From NCBI RefSeq assembly GCF_037893015.1, contig NC_133661.1:245035503-245099502 (forward strand): DNA of 64,000 nucleotides, read 5' to 3'. This DNA comes from Macrotis lagotis. Its lineage: Eukaryota; Chordata; Mammalia; Peramelemorphia; Peramelidae. The position numbers and the translations under genes were made by a program. Of the stretch, positions 43,899 through 54,894 are shown piece by piece. Each line of letters opens with the position of its first letter. Position 1 is the first letter of the stretch. The notes below the pieces were generated by a model. That model was given only the letters and a program-made list of their open reading frames with translations. It ran no database searches and was not told the DNA's origin.

Positions 43899-44031
43899 CA
43901 GGCAACTAGGTGGCAGTGGATAGAGCACTAACTCTGGATTCCAGAGGACCTGAGTTCAAACATGACCTCAGGCACCTAGCTGTGTGACTTTGGGCAAGTC
44001 ACTTAATCATATTGCCTAGCCAAAAAAAAAA
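43899..44031 (+). repeat. Second, older SINE at the same site
   Basis: aggcaactaggtggcagtgg head, diverged core, poly(A) tail, then L1 sequence resumes (atcagg). It lies directly after the first SINE. Confidence 0.88.
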
Positions 44032-44465
44032 ATCAGGAGATACAAGATTTCAAAAAAGGGTAGAAAACCTTGCATGAATTGAGTCAAATGAACAGAAACA
44101 GATTTATACACACTAATTTGAGGTGATGACCAACCAGGATGTACTTGTTCATTTCAGCAGTACAATGATGAAAGACAATACAGGACTTGTGATGGAAAAT
44201 ACCATCTAAATCCAGAAGAAACTATTAAATGAAAAATGAAAGCTTATCATCTTCAATCTTTAAAAGTTGTGTTTTATATTAAGCAAATTTCTTATCTCTC
44301 TTCCTTTTGAATCAGATTTTCTCACAATTCAATTTTGAACTATGTTTACCATAAATTGAAATGTAAAGCCTATGTATGTATGAAATTGCTTTGGGGGGGG
44401 GTAGGGCAAGGAAAGGGAAGGAAAAACATTGTAAAATAGAATCTTGCAAAAAAAAGTGATTGGAC

Positions 44466-45035
44466 AAGTTACTGTCCTTCAATTGGAGAATGGCTTAGCC
44501 AACTTTGGTATATGTATGTCATAGAACACTATTGTTCTATTAGAAACCAGGAGGGATGGGAATTCAGAGAAGCCTGGAGGGATTTGCATGAACTGATGCT
44601 GAGTGAGATGAGCAAAGCCAGAAAAACACTGAACACCCTAACAGCAATATGGTGGCCATGATCAACCTTGATTGACTCACTCATTCAATTAGTATAACAA
44701 TCAAAAGACAATTTGGGTCTCTACAATGGAGAATACCATCTGTATCCGGAGAAAGAATCATGGAGTTTGAACAAAGACCAAGGATTATTACCATTAATTT
44801 AGAAAAAAAAACTGTTATCTTATTGTCTGATCTTATGATCTATACTTTGTTTCTTCTTTAAGGATATGATTACTCTCCCATCACACTCAATTTGGATCAA
44901 TATACTACATGGAAACAATGTAAAGACTAACAAATTGCTTTCTGTGGGAGGGTGGGGGGAAGGAATTAAGATTGGGGGAAAAAATTTTAAAACTCAAAAC
45001 AGATAAAATTTTTAAAACAAATGAAAAAATCATGC
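44466..45035 (+). mobile_element. L1 3' end, young subfamily, strongly 5'-truncated
   Basis: Starts in the ORF2 C-terminal region (ctgtccttcaattggagaatgg) and runs through the 3' UTR, ending with actcaaaacagataaaattt. Directly upstream is the end of the older L1. Confidence 0.82.
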
Positions 45036-45199
45036 CAAAGCATGTTATACCTTTAGTCATATCCCATCTTTCAATTTCTCTCTGAAATTCCCCCCCTTTC
45101 CATAATTTTATTCCCTATTACTAAATCCAAATCTTCCTCCATAATTACCAAATGCAGGGGGAAGGGAAAACTAAAAAATTATAAACACAGAAAGTTTTT

Positions 45200-45214
45200 A
45201 AAAAGATATGAAGC
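45200..45214 (+). repeat. Target-site duplication of HAL1-type copy E, left
   Basis: aaaaagatatgaagc, repeated with one mismatch (t for g) at 48386-48400. Confidence 0.85.
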
Positions 45215-48200
45215 GAGGCAGAGCCAAGATGGTGACAAGAGTGGAGGGTGTCCTAGGAGCTCTCTCATAAATCTTTGAAACTAAGGACTTTAACTAAATT
45301 TTCGAGAGACAGAACCCACAGAGGGACCCAATGAGGCAGTGCTCCTACTCAAGGTAACCTGGAAAAGAGCAGAAAGGCTCTGCTCCCCAGGGTCGAAGGC
45401 GCAGCCCACCAGAGGGGTGGCCTGCCAGAGTGAAAGAACTTCAGCCTCCTGGAGGCAGGCCCAGGGCACTAGGAGCCGATGCGCCCAGCAGAGCGGGAGT
45501 TTCCTGAGCTGCACCCCGGAGAGCATGGGGCACAAAGTGGGGGACCAGTGGGGGACCTCTGCCAAAGGGAGCACGCGGAGCCCAGCCCTCAGGGCAGACA
45601 GCAAGCTGCCTGGCCACTGCATTCCAGATCCAGGAAACATTAGCAGGCAGAGCCAGTAAGCAGGAGCCCCCAGGACATGAGTCTATTGAACTGAGGAAGG
45701 GGAGTGAAAAGAGAGAGACTGCCTAGCTTTGTCCTCTGCTCCTGGAACAAGACTCTGGGGCTCTGACCATTCAGATCCTGATCGCAGTCTAGGCCCCCCC
45801 AGAATAGCAGTAGGGCTCCCCCCCTACCTCAGCCAGTGGCAGAGGGGAGTGCATATGGTCATTCACAGACCAGGAGGGAGGACAGAGCCTCACACACTGA
45901 GAACCTTGTGGGAGTGTCCCAAAAGCTCAGGAAGCACCCGCAAAACAGGCACAGGCTGGGAAAAATGAGCAAGCTGAGAAAAGAGGAACACAATTGAGAA
46001 ATACTTTGCAAATGAGCCCAAGAAGGATCAAAATACTCAGTCTGAAGATGAGGAAGGACAAGCTCTTACATCTAAAGACTCCAAGAAAAACAGAAATTGG
46101 GCTCAGGCTATGACAGATTAAAAAAGACTTTGAAAATCAAATGAGGGAGTTAGAAGGAAAAACTGGGAAAAGAACTGAGAGATGCAGGAAAAACATGAAA
46201 ATGAAGTCAGCAGCTTAGTCAAGAAAATCCAAAAAAAAAAATGCTGAAGACAACAGCATGCTAAAAAACAGCTTAGGTCAAATGGATAAAACAGTTCAAA
46301 AAGTTATTGAGGAGAATATCTTACAAAGCAAAATTGGCCAGATGGAAAAAGAGATAAGAAAGCTCTCTGAGGAGAACAAATCCTTCAGACAAAGAACAGA
46401 ATTCAGGGAGATTGATGAATTTGCCAGAAATCAGTAATCAATACTTCAAAACCCAAAAAAAATGAAAAATTAGAAGAAAATGTGAAATCTCATTGAAAAA
46501 ACAACTGATATGGAAAACAGACTTAGGAAAGATAATTTAAAAATTATTGGAATACCTGAAAGTCATGATCAGGAAAAGAGCCTTGACATCATTTTCAAAG
46601 AATTACTACAGGAAAATTGCCCTGATACTCTAAGAAGCAGAGGGCAAAATAGAAATGGAGAGAATCCACCGATACCCCAGAGAAAGAGATCCCAAAAAAC
46701 CAACCCCTAGGAATATTATAGCCAAGTTCCAGAACTCCCAAGTCAAAGAGAAAATATTACAAGCAGCCAGGACACAATTCAAATATCATGGAGCTGCAGT
46801 GAGGATCACACAGGACTTAGCAGCAACTACATTGGAAGCTCATAGGGCTTGGAATAGAATATACCGGAAGGCAAAAGAGCTTAGAATGAAACTGAGAATC
46901 AATTACCCAGCAAGGCTGAATGTCCTCTTCCAGGGAAAAAGATGGACTTTCAATGAACCAGGGGAATTTCAAATGTTCCTGTTGGAATGGCCAGAGCTGA
47001 ACAGAAGGTTTGATCTTCAGATACAGGACTAGGGTGAAGCATAGAGATTGGAGGAGAGGGGGAAAATGAGGGACTTGATGATGAACTGCATGTATTCCTG
47101 TATAGAAAAGTGACACTAATACTCATAGGAACCTTCTCAGTTAATAGAGCAGGTAGAGGGAGCTTTTATAGTTGAAGCACAGGAGAAAGCTGAATTCGAA
47201 GATAAAAAATGGTATAAAAATGGGAGTCAATAGAAAAAAAAGGGAAATGTAACGGAAGAAAAAGGAGAGGGAATAGTCCAAAATATTTCACATAATTTTT
47301 TTATTACAATGAGCTATTGCAATGATATGGAAGCGGGGAAGGCAAGGGGGAACAAGGGAATCTTCGCCCTTGTCAGAGGTGGCTAGGAGAGGAAACAGCA
47401 TACATACTCAATGGGGTATGGGCATTTGGAGTAAGAAGGAGGGGTGGGGACAGGGGGAAGGGGGGGGGGAATGTGAGTGATGGAAAGGATGGACCATGGG
47501 GGGAAGAGTAGTCAGATATAACACATTTTCTTTTTTACTTCTAGCAAGGGGCTGGGATTGGATGGCCTGTCCAGGACCAAAGGGCCAGGTGGATTCTGGG
47601 CCTAAGGGGTGGTATGGGGGCTCGGGGCCTCTTGGCCCCAGGGCCGGGGATCTGTCTGCTGCACCACTCAGCTACCCTACAGCAGAGTCAGAGTGAAAGG
47701 AGACAGAAAATATAGTATATGGTTGTGGAGAAATACGAAAGGAGGGAGTTGTGATCAGCAACGGCAACAGTGCAAAAATATGGAAGTAACTTTTGTGGAC
47801 TTACCATAAAGAATGTGATCCATCCACAAAAGAGTTGTTGGTATTGGAACAAAGACTCAAGAACATTTTTTATTATTATTTGGGGGGAGGGGGGTGCAGG
47901 GCAGATGGGGCTGGGTAGCCTGCCTGGAGCCGCATAGCAGGGTGATCTTTGGGTGTCTGAGGCCGGATTTGGACCCAGGTGCTCCTGGCTCAAGGGCCAA
48001 TGCTCTGTCCACCACCCAGCCACCCCTACTATTATTACTATTTTATTTTATTTTGGGTCTTTTTTCTTTTTTGGGGGGTTTTTTCAGGGCAGTGGGGTTC
48101 AGGTAGCTTGCATATCACACAGCTGGGTGATTGTTGGGTGTACAGGGCCAGATGTGGGCTCAGGTGCTCGTGGCTCCTGGGCTGGTTCTTCGTCCATTGC

Positions 48201-48386
48201 TCCACCTGGCCATACCTACAATTACTACGATTATTTTTTTTAATTTTAATTTTTTTCTCTCCCCTTTATCACTGAAGCAAGTCTATATTTATGGGGGGAG
48301 GGGTATCTCATTCACTCTTTAAAACAAGAATATTTTACTAATGTAAAAATAACATTAATTGTACAAAATGAGAATATTAAATTAAA
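45215..48386 (+). mobile_element. Full-length HAL1-type element, copy E
   Basis: Same order as copy A: start gaggcagagccaagatgg, GC-rich 5' UTR, broken ORF1 (45965-47032), 3' UTR with three reverse SINE modules (about 47543-47685, 47888-48030, 48078-48220) and the end ttgtacaaaatgagaatatt. It is flanked by 15 bp near-perfect direct repeats, which fixes both ends of the family. Confidence 0.9.
45965..47032 (+). pseudogene. L1 ORF1-like protein of copy E, broken
   Basis: Homologous to 18110-19216 but with several frameshifts and stops: the frame is lost within the first 12 codons, a TAA interrupts the coiled-coil part near 46436, and the RRM-like part (46510-46710, MENRLRKDNLKIIGIPES) and the C-terminal domain (46655-47032) are in different frames. 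It ends with TAG at 47030-47032, like copy C but unlike copy A. Confidence 0.87.
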
Positions 48387-48400
48387 AAAAGATATTAAGC
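48387..48400 (+). repeat. Target-site duplication of copy E, right
   Basis: aaaagatattaagc against aaaagatatgaagc at 45201-45214. Confidence 0.85.
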
Positions 48401-48792
48401 ACAAATCCAATTCATTTAATTACACATAGGATGATCCATTTAAATCAATCCATGTATATCAAGATTTTCTATCAATGAGATCATGTCTCCTAAGGTAGGT
48501 TATCCATGGTTTCCAAAGACAGTTGAACTTCAATGACTGACTTATTTTTTGAACTGTCACAAAATCTCTAGAGGAACTCCTGTCCTGAACTGCCTCCACA
48601 TTACGGGAGAATGGCCAATTTGGATAGCAGAAGGTATAGCAAATAAAGACAGATATACCACTACACAGAAGCTAAATTTATTTCCTCTCGAATGCAGCAT
48701 TATGGTAATAGTTCTGCCAAAGTAAGTTATCACATGGGACAATTGCAAATACTGAGGAAATGATCAGTCCTCATCTTCAATGAGCCTCTATT
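48401..48792. other. Non-coding stretch, nothing recognised
   Basis: No gene or repeat family recognised. Confidence 0.45.
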
Positions 48793-48809
48793 AAGAATTT
48801 CTACATAGG

Positions 48810-48958
48810 GGGGTGGCTAGGTGGCGTAGTGGATAAAGCACCAGCCCTGGAGTTAGGACTACCTGGGTTCAAATCTGGTCTCAATAATTACCTAGCTGTG
48901 TGGCCTTGGGCAAGCCACTTAACCCCGTTTGCCTTACAAAATCCTAAAGAAAAAAAAA
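48810..48958 (+). repeat. WSINE1-type SINE with perfect 17 bp target duplication
   Basis: aagaatttctacatagg flanks it at 48793-48809 and 48959-48975. The perfect duplication and near-consensus sequence make this one of the youngest insertions in the window. Confidence 0.97.
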
Positions 48959-48975
48959 AAGAATTTCTACATAGG

Positions 48976-49502
48976 ATGCTAGGATAACCACTATGTAAAA
49001 GGACTAAACTACTAGGGAAAGAGGAGGTAACAAATGCATGAAAAAATAATTACCAAATAAAAAAATCAGGGTATTGAAAAGCCATTTTTAAAAAATAACA
49101 AGATTTTTTTCTAGTTATAAGTTATTTCACTTCTGAAAATTGGTGAATTACTATTTCCCTTAAATGGATATATAGATTACTTCAAAAGTACAATGCAACC
49201 TGCTAAGTGCAAAGGAACATCATGGAAACCTTCATAAAGATGGGTAGATTTGGGCAAAATTTTTAAAAGGACAGATCGGGATAGGAAGTAGAATATGTTA
49301 ACCTCTTTCATTCTAAGACATCTAAAAATCCCTTGTTAAGTGCCACCCCCCTAAAAAAGGACTGTTTTCACAATCTTTTAACCATCTATAAAATGGAGGA
49401 AATAATGCATTGTTTCTACTATTCAGTTATATTGAATGTCATTGAACGCTTTATAAAATTTAATGCTTTTATAAATCATTGGAGAAAATAGATTGAGATA
49501 TG
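48976..49502. other. Non-coding stretch up to the retrovirus
   Basis: AT-rich, no gene seen. Confidence 0.45.
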
Positions 49503-49508
49503 GAAACT
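49503..49508 (+). repeat. Target-site duplication of the retrovirus, left
   Basis: gaaact, identical to 54895-54900. Six bases is the length made by betaretroviruses. Confidence 0.88.
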
Positions 49509-49617
49509 TGCCCCGACCCACGGGACAGCAAAGTGGGGTGTCGAGGAGGACCCAGCCTGAAAAGGAATGGGTGAGAATAAGGAGAGTGAGACCCAAGGGT
49601 GGTGGATAAGGTCTGAG

Positions 49618-49623
49618 TTTATT
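49618..49623 (-). terminator. LTR polyadenylation signal AATAAA
   Basis: AATAAA on the minus strand, followed on that strand by CTCAGACC and a region suitable for the R/U5 border. Confidence 0.65.
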
Positions 49624-49640
49624 TGAGAAAAAGTACATGC

Positions 49641-49647
49641 TTATATA
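49641..49647 (-). promoter_or_regulatory. TATA box of the LTR
   Basis: Reads TATATAA on the minus strand, about 25 bp before the AATAAA signal. A short distance between the two is common in LTRs with a short R region. Confidence 0.6.
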
Positions 49648-49887
49648 CTGTAGAAGGAACAAGGGAGTTAGCTTAGGGGTGGAGTTGGTATGCCTTGGCC
49701 TGAGAGAAGGCATAGTCTGCGGTCAGTTTGTTCTTGATAACGGAGGGTGAGGCCTCTTTCCTGGAATTTGTTTGTTCCTTTATCTTGACCCTTGGTATGC
49801 CTGGAATGGCTCCTGGAATGTCTGGAATTTGTTTTGCTCCTTTTATCTTATCTTAGTTTCTGACATGGGGCTTCTTGGCCCCTGGCA

Positions 49888-49902
49888 TGTCCCCCTTTTT
49901 TG
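49888..49902 (-). promoter_or_regulatory. Polypurine tract
   Basis: Minus strand AAAAAAGGGGG then ACA directly before the LTR start TGCCAGG. This is the usual plus-strand primer site for retroviral reverse transcription. Confidence 0.88.
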
Positions 49903-50050
49903 TTTTAAATTTATGGGCAGGATCCCTGTCTGAGGCTGTGCAACTTGTTTTTCATGCTTGGTATCCGTGACCAGGAGGTCCTTGTTATCTCCTGTAGGAT
50001 CTGATGTTCCCAAGTCATGGAGTCGCACTAAATGGGTATCACTGCAGCCC

Positions 50051-52030
50051 TTAGGGGGTGCCTTTCCTTGAGCAGATGCACGCATACCAAGGTGGGCGAG
50101 GTGTAAGAGCAGCGAACCTCAAGGGTTCCATTTGGGGGTCCTCACAGGACCCTTGGCTTTTCAATTGGTGATATAAGACCGAAACTGGTTTTCCAAGGGC
50201 TGAGTCAATTTGGGATTTGATAAAGTTGGTCAGTCTCCTGAAGGCCCATGGTCCAAAAGAAATTAGAATTAGGAAGCCAATTAACGGGCCTAGAAGGCTT
50301 GGGAGCAGAGTAGAGAGGCAGGGGGATGTGGAAAACCAATTTTTATACCATGCCCCTTCTGCTCTCTCTCCCTCTTGCACCTTTCCAGGCTGTCTTTAAC
50401 CTTCTGCAGACTGTCTTCTACCAGGCCAAGTTTATCCTTAAAAAAACAGCATTCTTCCTTTAGTGCCGCGCAGAGTCGCCCCTGTTGTAAAAATAACAAA
50501 TCAAGACCGCGTCTATTTTGTAATGCTACTTCAGCTAAAGAGGCAACAGAATCTTTTAGGTGTTCTAACCCAGCTTGAAGCTCTGAAAGGTCTCTATCAA
50601 TCGCGGCGCTAAGTTGAGTGTACTGCGCATTGGAAGAGACTAAGGAAGCAATACCCATACCAGAGCCAACAAGCCCAAGTTCAATCAGGACTGCGAGTGT
50701 AATTGCTGACAGGGGTTCTCTTTTTTCTCTGATAAGAGTACCTCTTCCATGTTCCCAAAATTGGAGGAATTCCTCCGGATAGTGGACAGTCAGGTGAGGA
50801 AAAAGAGAGACAAGGACGCAATAGTCCTTTTTCTCAAGAAATTGTTTGGTGACCACGAAGGTGGTTAGTCATGTCGAGCAGGCAAGATAGGTATTAGGAG
50901 GGGCTACAGCATATCTATAGGAAGTAGTAATAAGGGTAGTTTGGTTACATATTGTGTCTAACTGAAGAGGGGGGAGCATATGTGGGCCAAGGAGACAATT
51001 TCCCTGACCGGAGATTTTTGCAAGCGTAAGGCCTTGGGACTCCCCAGCGCCCCATCGGAGATTTTCTGTTTTGTTGGAATATGTGATATTTCCGAATTGA
51101 GCAATACCTTCATAGGAGGGCGGGGAAGGGGAATAGCAGATCCAGCATTCCTCCAACGAAGAATTCTGTATCTGGGTCAAAGCTTGTACAGAGGCATTAA
51201 TGAGAGTAAGTATAATATGGGCAGTAGAGGGGAATGCTAACAGGGAGGGTGGGTCTGTAGGAGGGGGTGTCAGGAGTAGGTAGGTTAGGGTTAGTGTCAG
51301 GAGTGGGTAGGTTCAGGGGTCTTTTATTGGGGAGGTTGACAAGTGGCCCGATACCTACCGGTTGGGGGGGGGGTGTAGGGATGGTTTGGGTAAGTTTTAT
51401 GGTAAATATTAAACCCTCATCGTACCCATCCTTGTACAATCTGAGCCCCCAAGTGTATCCTTTTATCCACCCGGGTGCCTCTTTACCTTCTGCTGTGAAC
51501 TGGATTTTTAGGGGGTTACACCAAGGGTGATCTTTACAGGAGGAGATGAAAGGACAGGAGAAGGAGGGGGCATGGTTAAGGGAAAGGGGGGCATGGTTAA
51601 CCACAGGGCTCCCCAGGGTTTCCCTTATGCATTCCTTGGTGGAATAATTGGTAGAGATGGTAATGAAATCCGAGCCTGAGTCTCTGATCCAGTCCCCAGT
51701 TCCTGTTGTTTCACAGCCCCATTGCTTACAGAAAAAGTCTACGGCTCTGCCGCATTGAGGCTTCGAGGCATGGGGTCCGGGACAAACATAAAAGGTGAGG
51801 AACCCAAGCCTTCCTCTCTGGTCCGGGGTAAGGCATAGAGTGTCCCACCCTTCGTATGGTCCTGCTAATCGGCAGAGGTCCGGATACAGAGGAGGCCAGG
51901 GTGTCGCGGAGTCAATTTTGGAGGTACTCCAGATGCGGAATCCTTGAGCATCTTCAACTGACCAGGTGTAGTTAAGCAGTTGGTATGAGCAGGACAGCGG
52001 AAGGAGCAAGCATAGGATGAGAACCTTCAT
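50051..52030 (-). pseudogene. env: Retroviral env, broken (SU and TM parts)
   Basis: The starting ATG at 52030 opens 277 codons with a hydrophobic signal-like N-terminus and several N-glycosylation sites. The frame shifts near 51190. The second piece (51180-50869) holds CWIC, the SU motif that bonds to TM, and ends with an in-frame TGA at 50871-50869. The third (50856-50290) has a cleavage-like REKR (codons 43-46), a hydrophobic fusion-peptide-like stretch, LQNRRGLDLLFLQQG and CX6CC (C129, C136, C137). The membrane anchor (IGFLILISF) is in another frame (50380-50051). The CWIC/CX6CC pair defines a gamma-type envelope. At least two frameshifts and one stop make it inactive. Confidence 0.92.
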
Positions 52031-52040
52031 GTTGAATCTT

Positions 52041-52900
52041 TTATCTGCAAGAGAGCACAGAGGAAGATTTCTCAGGGGGTTCCCTGAGTGGATTACATAA
52101 TTTCACTAGAGGTTCGGGTAACCATCTAGCATTTTGAGCTGATGAATCATAAATGCAGGCATGTCCTTTACCCCAGATAAGGACTGGGTCAGATCCTTGC
52201 CATTTGTTGGAGATGGGATCTCTCCACATAGCTTGTGCATAGTTGTGTTCAGTAGTGGGATGCCAAAGGCGATCTGCTGCAGATTTGGCATTAGCATCAA
52301 GGGAGAGGAAATTGAGGACAAAGAGGGTATGGTTAAAAATGGTTTTAGCATTATTAATCTTGGGGTAGAGTGTCTCTGACCCTTTCTGTAATTTAGTAAT
52401 CATGTTTTTGAGCGTTTGGTGGGCTCTTTCTACAATGCCCTGTCCTTGAGGGTTATAAGGAATTCCTGTAATATGTTTGATACCTAAATTCTGACAGAAA
52501 TTACGGAAGGAGGTGCTTGCATATCCGGGGCCATTGTCTGTTTTAATGATCCTAGGGTTGGGGAGTGTAGCCAAGGAGGCCAGAACATGGTTAATAACAT
52601 GCCGGGTAGCTTCACCACTCTGGGGGGTGGCATAAATAAACCCACTGAAGGTGTCGATAGAAACATGGATGTACTTAAGCTTTCCAAAAGGTGCATAGTG
52701 GGTGACATCCATCTGCCAGACTTCACCAGGAGCCAACCCCTGGGGATTGAGCCGAGGTGTGGCTCTGGGAGCAGGACAAGACACCCTGGGCACTGTTTGA
52801 CAATTTGTCTTGCTTGTTCCCTGGTTATGTCAAACTTAAACCTGAGTGTGAGTTTAGGTGGTGCAGCTTGTGGGCCCGCGTGGCAGCCTCTAGGGGACAC
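52041..52900 (-). pseudogene. pol: Retroviral integrase part of pol, broken
   Basis: The open piece 52793-52041 holds the catalytic core with the DD35E triad: D29 in WQMDVTHY, D86 in KTDNGPGY and E122 in GIVERAHQTL, with exactly 35 residues between the last two. The N-terminal zinc-binding part (HH...CPGC) is split: the histidines end the upstream frame (about 52830) and the cysteines are in the 52900-52484 frame. A C-terminal DNA-binding part follows (VLIWGKGHACIYD). The enzyme would join viral DNA to host DNA. The frameshifts inactivate the polyprotein. Confidence 0.93.
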
Positions 52901-54645
52901 AGCAACGCAGGCTCATAAGCTACCCCACAGAAACCTGTTCCTTTTCCTAAAAATGGATCTTGAGTTGCCCGGTCCACTTGTGCATTCCCTTCCGTCAGGG
53001 GACCTGGGAGGTCAGAATGGGCACGAATATGACCAATGAAAAAGGGTTGACTTCTGGTAAGTGTGAGTGACTGTAACCTGGCGAAGAGAGGGGAGGCATT
53101 GGTAGAGGGTTTTATATAGGGGACAGTTTCCAAGAGGGGTACAGAGTGTGCAACATAGGCACTGTCTATGTACAGGTTTAAAGGATCAGGGACTGCCTCG
53201 AAAGCCCAGATGATCGCAGCAAGCTCTACAAGTTGTGCTGAGGTGTATGGGAAGGTGAGGGGGGTGATTTTCCCATTCACACTGACTGCGGCTTTCCCAG
53301 ATGCTGAGCCATCTGTGAAGATGAGATGGGCATCCTTAAGGGGTGCCCTTTTAGTTATTTTAGGGAAAACTACAGGTGTTACTTGCAAGAACTGAATAAG
53401 TTTGTCAGGGGGGTAGTGATTGTCTATGACCCCTGGGAATGAGATACAGTTCACAGCCCAGTCATCATCGTTTAATAGGAGCCAATTTATTTGTGATGCT
53501 GTGTATGGGCAAATGATGCGATCGGGTTCTTTGCCTCCTTTAAGGACGTCAGCGGTGAGGTGTGGGTATGATGGGAGAATTTTGGTGGGGGTGGCTGGCA
53601 TGTGTATCCAGAAAAGTGGAAGATCTTGCCAAAGCAGACCAGTGGGAGAGAGATTTGTGGGAAAGAGCAAAAGCCAGAGAGGCTTTTCAGGGCTGTTATA
53701 TCCTATGTGTTGGATTTTTATGGCTTGCTCGACTAGCATCAGGGCTGAGCAGGCTTCTGGTGTCAAGGAGCGTGGGGAGGTGGGCTCTGGGTCTCCCTCT
53801 AAGATGTCAAATAATGGCTTTAATTCCCCCGTTGTTAGTTTTAAATAGGGTCGGAGCCAATTGATGTCTCCTAATAATTTCTGAAAATCATTCAGGGAAT
53901 TCAAATGATCAATATGAATATGGGCTTTCTGGGTCAAGATTTTGTTAGTGAAAAGTTCAAATCCAAGAAATAACTGGGGGGGTCGGGTCTGAACTTTTTC
54001 TGGGGAGATCCGGAGTCCTCTTTTTTCTAGTGCCTCTAAGTTTCTGATAGTTACCAATTCTTTTTCCGTAGGTCCCACAAGGAGGATATCGTCCATGAGG
54101 GATATTGCATCCTAAAGGGGTCAATAGTCTGGGCTACGTACTTTTGGCAGAGTGTAGGGCTATTGGTCATGCCCTGGGGTAAGACTTTCCATTGAAAGCG
54201 TGGGAATGGGCCATGGCAATTGGTGATGGGTAGGCTAAAGGCAAAGCATTTGCAGTCAGCGGGATGGAGAGGGATTGAGAAAAAACAACCTTTGAGGTCA
54301 ATAACTACCTTGGTAAAACCTTCAAGGATGGCTACAGGCCACAGGGAAGACCAGGTTGCATTGCCCCCATGGGGATCATAGTTTTATTAACCACTCTGAG
54401 GTCATGTAAAAGTCGCCATTTACCTGAGCGTTTTCGGATGACAAAAATGGGAGTGTTCCAGGGGGACACAGAAGGTTGGATGTATCCTGCATCTAATTGT
54501 TCCTGCACTAATCTAAAGGCTGCATCCAATTTAGCCTTAGGAAGGGGCCACTGGTCAATCCAGACGGGATGGTCATCTTTCCATATTTTTTCCACCTGTA
54601 GTGCAGGGGGACCAGTGGCCCTTATAAAAAATGGTTTTCAAACCC
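52825..54645 (-). pseudogene. pol: Retroviral reverse transcriptase and RNase H part of pol, broken
   Basis: The N-terminal RT piece (54595-54332) has [33 protein letters not shown] and KSGKW-like finger/palm motifs; the frame is then lost and the middle RT part lies in other frames. The piece 54096-52825 (423 codons) begins with the catalytic MDD (the residue before it reads L, so LMDD) and contains RNase H with D262 (IFTDGSASG), E291, D311 and D375, all four catalytic acids present. At least two frameshifts, around 54110 and 54330. Confidence 0.92.
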
Positions 54646-54649
54646 TAAC

Positions 54650-54847
54650 CCCTAGCGCCCTGTTTTTCCTGTAATTTGCAAAGGGAGCGGTTGGCCTTGC
54701 TTTTCTTTTCCAAGGCCTTGTCCAGGGAGAAATCCTTGAGCAAGCATCTGGCTGGTTACTGTAAAATTAGGGCTGAACATAATGACTCCCATTTGGGAGA
54801 GAATGTCTCTTCCCCAGAGATTAACAGGGAGGCCAGGGACTACATAG
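54650..54847 (-). pseudogene. pro: Protease C-terminal fragment with betaretroviral G-patch
   Basis: The minus-strand frame reads [15 protein letters not shown], the conserved region near the end of retroviral aspartic protease, followed by [18 protein letters not shown], a glycine-rich G-patch. The G-patch after protease is a hallmark of betaretroviruses and absent from gammaretroviruses. The catalytic DTG region is missing; the fragment joins the LTR stub directly at 54848. Confidence 0.87.
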
Positions 54848-54894
54848 TTTTATCTTATCTTAGTTTCTGACATGGGGCTTCTTGGCCCCTGGCA
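54848..54894 (-). repeat. 5' LTR stub (47 bp)
   Basis: The outer 47 bases of the LTR, identical to 49841-49887. The true proviral end (TG at 54894) is preserved, but the LTR is cut after AAGATAAGATAAAA, where the protease fragment begins. Confidence 0.9.

Larger units (their letters stand above)
43430..44465 (+). mobile_element. Old L1 3' end with two SINEs inserted at one site
   Basis: gttggtggagttgagaactgc and the ORF2 C-terminal blocks precede the SINEs. After them (44032-44465) come ggtgatgaccaaccaggatg, then a 3' UTR with a G-run. Same old subfamily as 15.17-16.05 kb. Confidence 0.78.
49509..49887 (-). repeat. 3' LTR, complete
   Basis: On the minus strand it starts TGCCAGGGGCC (49887) and ends with CA (49510-49509). 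Inside it are a TATA-like word (49641-49647) and AATAAA (49618-49623). The first 47 bases match the 5' LTR stub at 54848-54894 without a difference. Confidence 0.92.
49509..54894 (-). mobile_element. Endogenous retrovirus, type D-like, defective
   Basis: Minus-strand provirus. Reading from 54894 down: a 47 bp stub of the 5' LTR, the last part of protease, reverse transcriptase/RNase H, integrase, env, polypurine tract, and a complete 3' LTR of 379 bp. The rest of the 5' LTR, the primer-binding site, gag and most of protease are absent. The LTR ends are TG...CA and the whole is bounded by perfect 6 bp duplications. The G-patch after protease is typical of betaretroviruses, while env has gamma-type features, as in type D viruses; a related element, TvERV(D), has been described in the brushtail possum. 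All genes are broken. Confidence 0.92.

Noticed and set aside
49423..49713. 96-codon minus frame over the LTR start
   Set aside because: It crosses the provirus border into flanking DNA, so it cannot be a viral or host gene.
50290..52030. Captured env gene of the syncytin type
   Set aside because: A stop, at least two frameshifts and a membrane anchor in another frame argue against a preserved envelope function.
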